A stretch of 64,000 nt of DNA from Bugula neritina (Eukaryota; Bryozoa; Gymnolaemata; Cheilostomatida; Bugulidae): positions 16,728,875 through 16,792,874 of the forward strand of contig OZ037768.1 of NCBI GenBank assembly GCA_964035545.1, written 5' to 3'. The stretch's first letter is position 1; each line of letters begins with the position of its first letter. Positions 35,972 to 46,611 of this stretch are shown here, piece by piece. The translations under genes and the position numbers were made by a program. The notes beneath the pieces are model-generated. The model saw nothing but the letters and a program-made list of their open reading frames with translations, searched no databases and was not told the DNA's origin.

Positions 35972-37617
35972 CTAAAAAGGTACACTGGGACCTTCATCTG
36001 GAAATCTTTCTACAAGACAATACAATTATTATAAGAAGCAAAATGAATGAAACATGGCACTATTTGTGTATATTGGTGATATATTACGAATGCATGACTG
36101 AGATTTGCTGTACCTTTGAAACATTACACAGTTATAAAGTTTGAAGCCCAGTTTGTTTAGTTTTAGCAATCATTTTTTCCTTTTAAATTTTAGCACAGTG
36201 TTGCTGTTTTTTACTGATGAATCTATAGCAGGTTATATCTATACTTACCACTTACAGTTACTCCAGGAAACAGTCTATAGACTACATGAGATGCACTGAT
36301 TTTAAACAATGTAATTTTTGTATTATCTAATAGATTGATGTCTAAAACTGTAACCATTAGATAGTCTATCAGGGAATTTAATTGGTTGAATACAAATGTA
36401 CATTTTTTTCCTATGTATCAAATACTTTTATGATTTTTTCCAGAAAATGACTCTCAGTTGGGATACTGAACGAATTATTCAAATGGGGTGTGAGCTGCCA
36501 CTTTAAGAGTCATGAAATTTTGACCAATTTAAAAAAATTATAGTTCTGTGTGATTTGATTACCATGTAAAATGAATTCTGTCTAAGTTTCAGACTTCGCG
36601 CATTAAATGCATAAAGTGCATTAAGTGATAGCATTTAAACTTCAAACTGTGTAATTAAAACGTTTAATTGGGGTTTCAAGAGAAACCTGTACGTTAGTCT
36701 TTATATCAAATGGTCTAAATGCGCTTGGCTTATAAATATTACAGAAATAAGTTTTTTGGTGCAATACAGTTTACTAGTAATTGTCAAAATGTGCGAAGAT
36801 CATACAAACTTTTACTTGTTTAAGAATTAAACCCCACCAAGCGGTTTTAAAAAAATAGGCCGTGTAAAACTTTAGATTTGTTGGAAATTTTGTCTTCTAA
36901 TAGCAATTTGCTGTCATTCAGTGTTCGGCGTGTCATACTTACTGCAACTACAAGTTGGGCAGTTATTCTCATCTAGAACATTTCCAAATTGACAGTAGAT
37001 GAGGCAAACAGGTCCACATCGAATTTTACCAATTTCACCACTAATCACTGCACTGTTGGCTAAAATACAGTAGAAAAATCGCAAATGTGTCAAATAAGCT
37101 AGCTAACTACATATGTGCGTGTGTTCATGCGTGTGCGTGTGTGCGTGTGTTCATGCGTGTGCGTGTGTGTGTGTGTAGCCATAGTTTTAGCATTATAATT
37201 TAGCAACATGGAGGTGTAACACAATGTAAGCCTTAGCTAACGTAGATTGTCTTGCAACTATGAATGCTATAAATACATTGTTTAGTTTAAAGTTGAACAA
37301 AATAAAAAATATAAATAAAATATTTTAAAATGACATAGCCTTAAAGTTGCTGCTGCAGTAGAGCGTTACTTCTTTGTGATAAACAACCTCATTTTAGCTA
37401 GTGAAAACTTTTTAACATTATATTTTTTAAAAAAAGATAATTGAATTAGAAGTCATAAATTTTGTGTTTATCTAATGACTTTAAACCTCAAGGGTGGTTT
37501 TACATGCGATATATATAAGAACTTTTTCTATCATACTACAAAATTTCAGATCAGTGTTTTATACTCACCAGAGAATATCAGAGCTATAAAAGAAAGAAGT
37601 AAAGCCAAAACTTTCAT
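35972..37617 (-). CDS. Antistasin-like small secreted protein, copy B
   Basis: Exons 37617-37569 ([16 protein letters not shown], signal peptide), 37059-36943 and 36009-35972; 67 residues. The domain reads CGPVCLIYCQFG, then LDENNCPTCSC. The last exon encodes KRFPDEGPSVPF and stops at a TAG, where the sister copy C has TGG and continues for nine codons; the homologous downstream codons are still visible here. The gene and flanks (including the promoter region at 37490-37650) are near-identical to copy C, so this is a recent tandem duplicate. Confidence 0.85.
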
Positions 37618-37947
37618 GGTGACTTGTTGCAGTTGTAATGTTAAATGTGTATGATTGATGATGGCACTGGCATATCTACTATAGCTCCATATGACAGCTC
37701 TCACATCTGATTGATAGATATGTATATAATATAGAGTGTATAAGTGTTAAGTTTTATCTGCAATGTTATATTGGCCATTTGTAATTTCAGTTTTTAAAGC
37801 AAGAGATAGAAAACCTCTGCCATACTAATATTATAATCGCATTATATCTTTATTAGATGCATACCAATGCAGTTACAATGTTATAGATGCATATTTGTGC
37901 AGTTACAATATAATGTGCACTGTGTACATAATGATCAATATATATAC

Positions 37948-38029
37948 TATATACACGCACACGCACACGCACACGCACACGCACACGCACACGCACACGC
38001 ACACGCACACGCACACGCACACGCACACG

Positions 38030-38105
<76 letters not shown>

Positions 38106-38330
38106 TGTATGTATGTATGTATGTATGTATGTATGTATGTATGTATGTATGTATGTATGTATATATATATACCGTATATATATGTATATATGTATATATA
38201 TATCGTATATGTATGCTGTATATGTATGCTGTATATGTATACTGTATACTGTATACTGTATATGTATACTGTATACTGTATATGTATACTGTATACTGTA
38301 TATGTATATAATATACAGAGCTTACTTATA
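37948..38330 (+). repeat. Compound CACACG / TA / GTAT / ATACTGT microsatellite
   Basis: Hexamer CACACG (or GCACAC) about 14 times, then CA, TA, about 24 GTAT units, then GTATACTGTATACT repeats. It lies between copies B and C of the antistasin-like genes. All open frames across it are artefacts. Confidence 0.97.
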
Positions 38331-38554
38331 ATATTTATTCGTAAACACAAAGAAATCATAGCAAGTCGATTTGTAAAACAGCATATTTTTACAGTTTATA
38401 AATCAAGTTACAAAAATATTTTTATTGCCAATAATTGATAATGTGAGGAGCCTATGTATGTATACGCAACTGCATTTTATTTTATCAAAACAAATTTTGA
38501 TAAAGAAACACACTTCATTATAACATTCAGGGGAGTGTAGCAAGGATCATCTCT

Positions 38555-39488
38555 TTATTCAGGGACTACACTTTTGGTTTTCCAAAAAGACACAATGGGA
38601 CCTTCACCCGAAGGTCTTTCTACAAGACAATAAAACTACTTTAAGGAACACAATGAACAAAATATGAGCTCTATTTGGGTGAATCAGTAACATGTCACAC
38701 ACCTGATTAAAATTACAGCACTGTGTTGAAACTTGCTATATTTTTAAAACATTACACAAAGAGCTTGAACTCATACTCAAATAGACTGTTTACACTTGCT
38801 TAGAGAAATATTTTGTGGAATGTATGAGACTTACTAATTTTAAATAATATTGTTTTTGTACACTATAAACCATGTCTGAAAATGGTAGCATATCAGAAAA
38901 TTTAGAACCTACTAACTAAAGTCAGTTAACTACATATTTAAAATTTTATTCGTGTATATATTATATATATCAAATATATGTTTTTAATGATTTTCTCAAA
39001 AATGTCTCTCAACTGAAATATATTAAAATTTTAGTCTCAAGTGTTAAACTTTGCATATATATTTAGTGGTTGGGTATATTGAGTGATAGTAGTTAAACTT
39101 TGTAGCTACAATACACTCGCGTAATTGTCAAGAAGCTCAAGTTATATGAGTTTCACTTGTTTGTGAAACTGCCCTGTTAGTTATGAAAACACTGTCTAAA
39201 TTCTTGGATGAATTAAAGAATCTGTTTTCTAATAATTATAGTAATTTACTCTCAAGCAGTGTTTGACACATAAGTGTGGAACTATACTTACTGCATTTAC
39301 ATATTGGGCAGTTATTCTCATCTAGAACATTTCCATATACACAGGAAATGAAACAACTGGGTCCACATCGCATTTCACCACCAATCACTGCACTGTTTGC
39401 TAAAATTAATAGTAATTTTGCAACTGTGACAAAGTTATAGCTGGCCAAAAGCCAGTACATGTTTAGTGGTGTGTGTGTGTGTGCGTGC

Positions 39489-39527
<39 letters not shown>

Positions 39528-39991
39528 CGTGTGTGTGTGTGTGTGTGTGCGTGAGTGCGTGTGTGTGTGTGCGTGTGGTAAAATACTTTAAGCTATAATT
39601 TACCGACAAAAATATAATGTAGCACAATATAGGCAAAACTTGTTTGAAGCTATGAATGCTGTTATAACTTTGTTAAAATTTAAAGTTACGTGAAATAAGA
39701 AATATAAATGATGAATTTTATAGTTTACTTTTCCTAAAGATAATTGCTGCGACGGTACCTATAGCATTACTTCTCCATAGAGGCTCTTTTAGCATCGGAT
39801 GTTTGCAAGAAAAACTTAAAACTCCAAATCATTAATTTGGTTTTTGTGTAGTCGCTCTAAATCTCAATGGTGGTTTTATATGCTATATATAAGAACTTTT
39901 TCTATCATACTACAAAATTTCAGATCAGTGTTTTATACTCACCAGAGAATATCAGAGCTATAAAAGAAAGAAGTAAAGCCAAAACTTTCAT
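38555..39991 (-). CDS. Antistasin-like small secreted protein, copy C
   Basis: Exons 39991-39943 (signal peptide nearly identical to copy B), 39399-39292 and 38619-38555; 73 residues. The domain reads [12 protein letters not shown], then [11 protein letters not shown]; the tail is [21 protein letters not shown]. Intron phases match the other copies. Intron 1 holds a GT microsatellite at 39466-39577, and copy B has a shorter one at the same place, so the repeat predates the duplication. Confidence 0.85.
39466..39577 (+). repeat. GT/GC microsatellite
   Basis: GTGTGTGCGTGC-type repeat in intron 1 of copy C, with a short counterpart near 37115-37178 in copy B. Confidence 0.95.
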
Positions 39992-40122
39992 GGTGACTTG
40001 TTGCAGTTGCAATGTTGAATGTATATACCTGAAGATGGCAGTGGCAAATTTATGTACAGTAGGGCTATTATAGCTCCATGTGACAGCTCTCACAGAGATA
40101 CGTATACGCCTATCTGATGAAC

Positions 40123-40463
40123 CAGGGGTGTTCAACCCTTTTAGAGCTAGGTCCACTGAAATGAAATATTTTATGGCGAGAGCCACTTTGTAAAATTTAG
40201 CATGAATTAGTGGGCCACAGCATCAGTATATTTTTTTTAATTACTTTTTTTAAGTTCCCATCAATGATTACAACGGAGCCCTAATAATCACTGCAAGCTG
40301 TATGTCGTGTAACATGTATATAAATGAGACATCTAACCTGTGGTTTTTCCACTCTAATTCATATATGTATGTGCAAAATAATTTTATTTGTTATGCCTTT
40401 GAGGGCCATGCACATAAATGTAGGCTGGGGGACCGCATCTGGGGCGCCTGTTGGACAGTTCTG
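40123..40463. mobile_element. hAT-like non-autonomous element
   Basis: The left end CAGGGGTGTTCAACCC and the reverse complement of the right end (CAGAACTGTCCAACAGG) form imperfect terminal inverted repeats of hAT style. Inside are GAGAGCCACTTTG- and GAGGGCCATGCAC-like words common in such elements. No clean 8-bp target duplication is visible, but the insert is absent at the matching position upstream of copy B. Confidence 0.6.
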
Positions 40464-40509
40464 CTATAGAGTATAATGTGAGTGTTAAGTTTTATCTGCA
40501 TTACTATAT

Positions 40510-40709
40510 AACTCACTCACAGAAGTTTATAGTCCCTGTGAGAAGCCCCTGATGGAAAGGGCTTTTGTTAGATCAGGCTAAGGACTTATTTAAATGAGGC
40601 ACAGGGCACCAAACTGCCTAACATTACCAATGGCCTTTGTCCGGCTCCAAACCCATGACCTCGTGTTTACTAGGCAAACGCTCTAACCCCTAGACCACAG
40701 CTGCTCCCT
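40510..40709 (-). mobile_element. tRNA-derived SINE
   Basis: Read on the minus strand, it begins with a tRNA-like head: an A box, TGGTCTAGGGG, and a B box-like GGTCATGGGTTTGGAGC, spaced as in a tRNA. A unique body with a self-complementary AAAGCCCTTTCCATCAGG...CTTCTCACAGGG part follows. Flanking copies of ATCTGCATTACTATAT (40494-40509 and 40710-40725, one mismatch) are the target-site duplication. There is no poly(A) tail. Confidence 0.85.
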
Positions 40710-41029
40710 ATCTGCATCACTATATGGCTTACTTATATATTGAATGTTGTAATTTAAGTTTTCTAAAAAAATATAGGAAACTTGTTACTGATTGGAAGCC
40801 TTATGAACAGAATGAGGTATAATCTACTATATATTTATTAAATGCATACATGTGCAGTTACAATATAGTGTGTACTGTGTACTGTACATAACTATAAGCT
40901 GCAAACTTCTGTGATTAACCCAGCAGATCAGATACAGATATCTTCACCTTCTCGGATTTTCCTGATTCTACAACAAACTCAGCTGCTTGTGTATATGTGC
41001 AAGATACATTATGTATTGTCTTATATATG

Positions 41030-41175
41030 TACAGTATATATTATATGCAATATATGTATAACATATATATTATATACATTGAGCATCTATACAATATTAT
41101 GTATGAAACATATCTTGTATATATGCAATGTATATTATATACATTGTATATATAACATACAGTATATAAAAGACA
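41030..41175 (+). repeat. AT-rich TATATAC/ATTATATAC simple repeat
   Basis: Irregular ATTATATACATTG and ATATGTATAACAT units; the open frame across it is not coding. The missing last exon of copy D was sought around here and not found. Confidence 0.7.
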
Positions 41176-41570
41176 AACACATATGTAATATAATTGAAAT
41201 ATCTTCAGTGGTTAAGCTCTAGTTAAAGGAGAGTAAGGGAAATTGAAAAAAAGTTCAACTTTGTGGATACGCATATATATCAAAGCCTAAACAAAATGCT
41301 GAGTGTGAAAATATATTTATCAACAGATATATAATAATATTTTATCAAGACCATCTAATAGAGTTATCGTTATTTGCATGGTGCTATGCATTGTATTGTA
41401 TGTAAATCTAGATAACATCTATAAGTTGTTATTGCACCATCAACTATAATATTATTATCATTAAAATATACTGCTTTTTTGCCTGTTGTACACACTTAAC
41501 AATTATAGCTAGGTTGCAGTAAGTCATTTGTTTATACATATACGCATCAGCGCTCGTGTACGTTACTTAC

Positions 41571-42318
41571 TGCACTGACAAGTTGGGCAGCCTCTAGAGT
41601 CCCTAACATTTCCGTACCGGCAGTACCTTTTGCATACAGGTCCACAGGTTACTGGTCTCCCACTAATAACAGCGCTGTTTACTACAACACCAATACGTGC
41701 ATGCGACATATTCTGTAAACTCAACTATAAGCGTAGGGCCACACGGCGCGTTTTACACGTTCGTGACGTGCGAGAAAACCCGTATAGACCTGCCACACAC
41801 AGTGAGTGTGTTGCGAGTGAGAAAATTTATTCGCCAATAATGTTAGCGTTAAACTTCACTGCTCGCCTACAAACATTTGTTTATAAAACTACGTCATCGG
41901 CAAAGTGACTTAGATATTATAAAAGCGGAAATACAAATTATATGAAACTGTTTTAAATCAGTTCGCTAAAAGCTAAAATAAAAATTGAAATAAAAAAAGT
42001 GTGCTTGCTAAATGATAATGAGCCAATTAGATCAAACACACACGAGCTTGCCACACTTCTCGCTCAGCATGTTAGACGCATGAAAATCCCGCTCACGACG
42101 TCCCATTTTTGAGCTAAATGGGTTTTCTCGCACTTCACAAACGTGTAAAACGCGTCGTGTGGCCCTACGCTAAATTGATCAAATTCAGTACGGTAGTTAG
42201 CACGATGTGCTTTGAAACAAATAGACCAATTATTTTGACAATATGCTCTATTGGTAATTTGCTACTCACCTGTGTATATGAAGACCAATAGACCAATAAG
42301 TATAGCTACCAGCTTCAT
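41571..42318 (-). CDS. Antistasin-like small secreted protein, copy D (last exon not found)
   Basis: Exons 42318-42270 (signal peptide MKLVAILIGLLVFIYT) and 41681-41571, phase 1 at both ends. The domain reads CGPVCKRYCRYG, then VRDSRGCPTCQC. It shares gene structure and the NSAVISG linker with copies A-C. A third exon must start with two bases completing a codon after A; none was convincing between 40710 and 41570, so the gene may be partial or have a diverged tail. Intron 1 contains a MITE. Confidence 0.78.
41731..42170. mobile_element. PIF/Harbinger-type MITE
   Basis: Terminal inverted repeats of about 50 bases begin GCGTAGGGCCACACGGCGCG on the left and, reversed, GCGTAGGGCCACACGACGCG on the right, with about four mismatches over their length. 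The element is flanked by TAA at 41728-41730 and 42171-42173, the 3-bp target duplication typical of this superfamily. It is 440 bp long, has no transposase and is richer in CpG than its surroundings. Confidence 0.9.
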
Positions 42319-43660
42319 GATTATTTTTACGCCACACCTGCTGCAATAAACTTTGACTGATCTTGTTGATAGTTTATTGTACAACTAGTTGAAGTTAGCA
42401 ATAGGTGACTTTAAGTCCATATGATGCTTCCCAGCATATAGGTAGTTTCATTATCTCTCTATTCTTCACACAAGTTACTAAATTTAGATTTGTTGGTTTG
42501 AATAGAATGAGTATTAAGTGGTATTTAACCTGTCATACAGCTTTGAAAATATTGCATAAGTTTAGTTGAAAAGTTTCAAGCAAAGGATGAATACAATTAT
42601 ATTTAAACTAAACGCTTCCATTTAATAGTAATCATATAGGATATGTTGTAAACTAATTTACAAATAACAGTAGCAAATTTTTGAGTTAATTTAAATCAAC
42701 ATGCATGCATGCATGCTATAGTGACATAGTGGCAAAGTATATTTTCCTGTAATTATTTTTTGTAAAGACAATCTATTGATTTTTTCGATAATTTTTTCAC
42801 TTTTTCACGTGTGCGTGGTAGAAATATTCTTATAAGTAAAGAACGCCTGACACACTTTATCTATGCAGTGTTGAAATACTTATACTTATATTATATGTTA
42901 TTATCTACAGACTTTTTAGGGGTTGTATTCTCAAAAAACTTGTTTTATAATAAATTTCATGCTAACATGCCTTGAATTAATTTGGGATTTAATAAAAGAT
43001 GGCATATAACTATATGCTAACAGAAAAATAGAAGCATCCACTTTACAGTGTGTAAAATAATGTATGTGTTGATAATAGTAACATTGGCACCAACTACTAA
43101 TTACTAAAGCCTAGGTTATATAGAAATGAGACCAATTGCTTTATAGAGTATTCCATAGAAAAAAGGGAAACCGGTTAAAATAGTGAGAACTAAATTTATT
43201 TACTAACAGTCAAATGCTAATAATTAAAAATGTTGTAGCTGTCATAAGTAATAGAAACATCACCTAGTAATACAAGTAAAGGCAGGTACAAGCACTCTAT
43301 TCAATAACAATGTTATAACCAATGCAACAAATATAAGCCTAGCCTCTCTTCTCTTATGTCTAGTGGTATAAGAGAAGAGATTGCACCCCAATCTTGAGTC
43401 ACTTGGTAAAAAAATCACAGATTGATAGAAATAAAAACATTAAGTGACGAAAAACAAGGAAACATCCATTCATTATTAAAGAGTATTATCTTCTAATTGT
43501 AGTCAATTTCTGTTTCTCTTTGCATTTAATAGAAAAGACTACAAATTTTATTCTTGTTTCAATTGACAAGATTACAGTAAGCTAGAAACTTCAACATTCC
43601 GCCTATTTACATCCAATTTATTTGTATCTCGTTTGATATAAACTGTAGAAGTAAATCTGA
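42319..43660. other. Spacer between antistasin-like cluster and TMEM218
   Basis: Holds the promoter region of copy D and the TMEM218 3' UTR. A short GCATGCATGCATGC tract lies near 42700. No further gene seen. Confidence 0.6.
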
Positions 43661-44280
43661 TCACTGTCTGTATGAGAGTTTCTTCAAAGGCTTGGCATAT
43701 ATTGGTTGGAGTATCTCAAACAAGGCGTAAAGTAAGAGAGAGGCAATGAATGATATCACCATGAATGACAAGATCAATATTCTCGGATAGTATGTAGAAT
43801 CATATACCTGAAAGAAATTCAAGACACAAGTAACATAGAAAGAAACAATTAAAAAAAGTAAATATGCATGGATGCAACATGGAATAACAATGCTTACTGT
43901 AATATCTATTTCAGTTTCTCCTTCTAGAGATTCTCGTGGTGCAAACCATAAAATCAGGCTAATTATAGCTGCGAGTGGTACTAACACTAAGCCAGCCATT
44001 CTAAATAAAATGAAAGACATAGTATGGTAGAAGTAGATTAATGCACATCATTTTGGTTATAACTTCAACAACCAATAAGGTTTTCAAACACCAGCAATAC
44101 CTTCATGTGTCAAATAAATATTACAAAGTTATCACTCCTTTATTATAGTTGTAAAGAAACTCACTTAGCTGGTCCATCTAGTCTAGATAGTAGGAGGGCT
44201 ATGACCAAACTACCTAGGCACAGCGTGGAGATAATAATTAACCCGGGACCAATTGCTACATCCTGATTTGTTGAAGACAT
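43661..44280 (-). CDS. TMEM218: Transmembrane protein 218
   Basis: Small multi-pass protein of the ciliary transition zone; human mutations cause Joubert/Meckel-type ciliopathies. Exons 44280-44165, 44000-43898 and 43807-43661, phases 2 and 0; 121 residues against 115 in human. Predicted membrane segments are GPGLIIISTLCLGSLVIALL, LVLVPLAAIISLILW, and ILILSFMVISFIASLLLYAL. The end EILQPIYAKPL is almost the human VLEPIYAKPL, and FAPRESLEGETEIDI parallels FPRAGEFPAPEVEVKI. The start is the first ATG of the 44280 exon. It also marks the organism as ciliated. A single open frame running through the second intron is fortuitous. Confidence 0.92.
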
Positions 44281-45182
44281 GTTGATGCTCGCTCTAAAAC
44301 ACAAAAGTTTAACTAGCATACATAATATGAATTAAGCTAAAATATTTTAAAATTTTCTTTACTTATCAATGGTAATTCAACTTGTTTATGTTTATGCCAA
44401 ATAAAAATAAAATTATACAATATTGGTAACATATATTAATATCAAATTGTACAAGTTAAACAAATTTAAATATTTTAGGGAAAATAAATCAAAATCATGG
44501 TCAACATAATAATACTAGTACTTGCAAAGTGCACTTAAATTCACCTCCTATAGGTCCTGAATAACATACATAAATCAAATGATGCGCAAACACACAAGTT
44601 TATCCCAAACTCTAAAAACTAGAAACGATATAATTTTAATGGTTTCAATTCCTATTTAAACATTTTAAGTTGTTATTTGATTGATTTAGTATCATAATTT
44701 ATAGTGCTATCACATGTGCTACAGTGCTGCAATTTTACAACTTGGAGGAACAGATTTTACAAGCTGTGATGCTTGCAATAATTGGTCAACAGAAGATGCA
44801 TGGTTATAATATAAACATCAAGATGTAATCCCAAAGAGCTAAACATGATGAAATATATAAGGAGTCAGAGAAATAAAAGCAAAAAAAATAGCTTGAGAGA
44901 AAATTGATAATTTAAGAAAAATTTGAGTTATAAAGAATGTTTGAGAAGCTAAAATAATTTGATTTATATCCAAAAGTAGAGAAAATTGAGAACATATGAA
45001 GAGTACGGGAAGAACGTATATAGAGTTGACTTAGATGCAGTTAAGTAAACTCAAATACTAATTCCTGAAAAAAGCAAAAGCATTCAATCATGGGTACAGG
45101 AAGCATTTTTAACTTTATAGTATTGTATTTCTTCAGTATATCATTTCATTTTTTGTTCCGACTAGTATTTTTTAGATATAGT
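44281..45182. other. Spacer, nothing recognised
   Basis: AT-rich DNA upstream of TMEM218 and left of the copia element. No coding or RNA gene seen. Confidence 0.6.
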
Positions 45183-45461
45183 TTTTGAGAAACAATCATG
45201 CGATCCGATCGCTAATCACATGGCATACACGTGACAATATACTAAATAGTTTCTGTACTATAATCGTTGTATTCTTTTTATTCTTTTTTTCCGTTTTCTG
45301 TAATATGAGCCATCGTGCCATTTTTCATTCAAGTAAATATTTTATTAAAAATTAATTAAATCAGTCTATCAATTTGCTCAATACGTTAAAACATCAATCA
45401 ATATAAATACCACCAACGTATTTCATAATTAATACTCTACACAATAGTGAAACATTCAACA
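45183..45461 (+). repeat. Copia 5' LTR
   Basis: Aligns end to end with 48521-48802, by eye with about one difference in eight bases. It starts TTTTGAGAAACA where the 3' copy keeps the canonical TGTTGAGAAACA, and ends in CA. Confidence 0.93.
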
Positions 45462-45477
45462 GGTTATGGGCCCAGTG
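45462..45477 (+). promoter_or_regulatory. Copia primer-binding site for a half initiator tRNA
   Basis: GGTTATGGGCCCAGTG directly follows the LTR. It is complementary to the anticodon arm of initiator tRNA-Met (CTGGGCCCATAACC), the internal site that Drosophila copia uses with a cleaved tRNA, rather than to a tRNA 3' end. Confidence 0.85.
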
Positions 45478-46611
45478 GCTTCAAACACAGACTTCTTCTT
45501 CATGGTGACCCAAACAATTTTCCAATTAGGGAAACAAGATTCACATCATACTTGCACACACAAGATGAAGGCGTACACACTGCCCTTCTACCCATAAAAG
45601 AAGGAGGAGACAACGCTGATGATTTTAACAAAAAGAACAAGCGAGCCTAAACTGAATTAGTACAAGTTCTGGATGAAAAGTCTCTTCAACTTATGATGAG
45701 ACGCCAAAGATGATGGAAAAAACCGTTCAAAATTCAAAATACTAACTCTCTATGAACAGCTCACGACTGTAAAAATGACTGATACAGAAGACATCACAGA
45801 TTACCTGATTCATGCTGAGAACTACTCAGCAGGCCTCAAGTCTGCTAGGGAAAATATCAGCAGCAATTTGGTGAACGCAATGATCTTGAAAAGATTACCA
45901 ACATTCCAACAGTCTTCCGTAGTAGTGCACACCCAACTAGACAAAAATTAAATCCTATCACAGTTCAAAGCAGCTCTGACCAACTTTGACCTTACTAAAT
46001 CGGCTCAGTGCTTTCAATCCATCTAGAGGAAGAAAAAATTTCAAGACCCCAAACAAACATGATAAACAGTGCATGGCCTGTGGGAAAAAAACAATCATTC
46101 TACAAAGGATTGTTATTAAAGATCCAAACTATTTTGTAACTACTGCGATAAAAATAAACATATTGAATCAGTGTGCATGACAAAGAAGAAGACCAATAAA
46201 ACAGAAACTTCAGCTGCAAATGCCACATATGCCTTCACTGTTAATGTATCAGACCAATGCAACGTAGCCACACAAAACAAAAGTCAAGACGGACAATTGC
46301 TGATGGTAGACTGTGAAGTGACAAGTCATCTAGTCAACAGTGAGAACAACTTCCATTAGTTTTGATAAAATTTTCAAGAGATGGCTGATGGCCACAAAAT
46401 AAACCAACTGAGTGTAGCCAAAAGCACAGCACAATTCACCATCACTGATGATAACAACATTGAGCAAAGGATCCATCTAAAAGACGCCTTGCTGGCACTA
46501 ACAATCTCAACAAGCCTGTTTTCAGTTCACGCTGTCACATAAAAAGGGGCAAATGTAAATTTCTCTAGAAAGAAAAATATACTGACAGTCAATAAGACAA
46601 CTTTTTCAATT

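Noticed and set aside
37853-38438. Long His/Thr, Arg/Val and Tyr/Met-rich frames on both strands
   Set aside because: Product of compound microsatellite repeats.
40510-40709. A genuine tRNA gene on the minus strand
   Set aside because: The A and B boxes are present, but the stems do not pair well, the body continues about 130 bases past the tRNA part, and a target duplication surrounds the whole; it is a SINE.
41630-41908. 92-residue plus-strand open frame
   Set aside because: It spans the antisense of an antistasin-like exon and half of the MITE.
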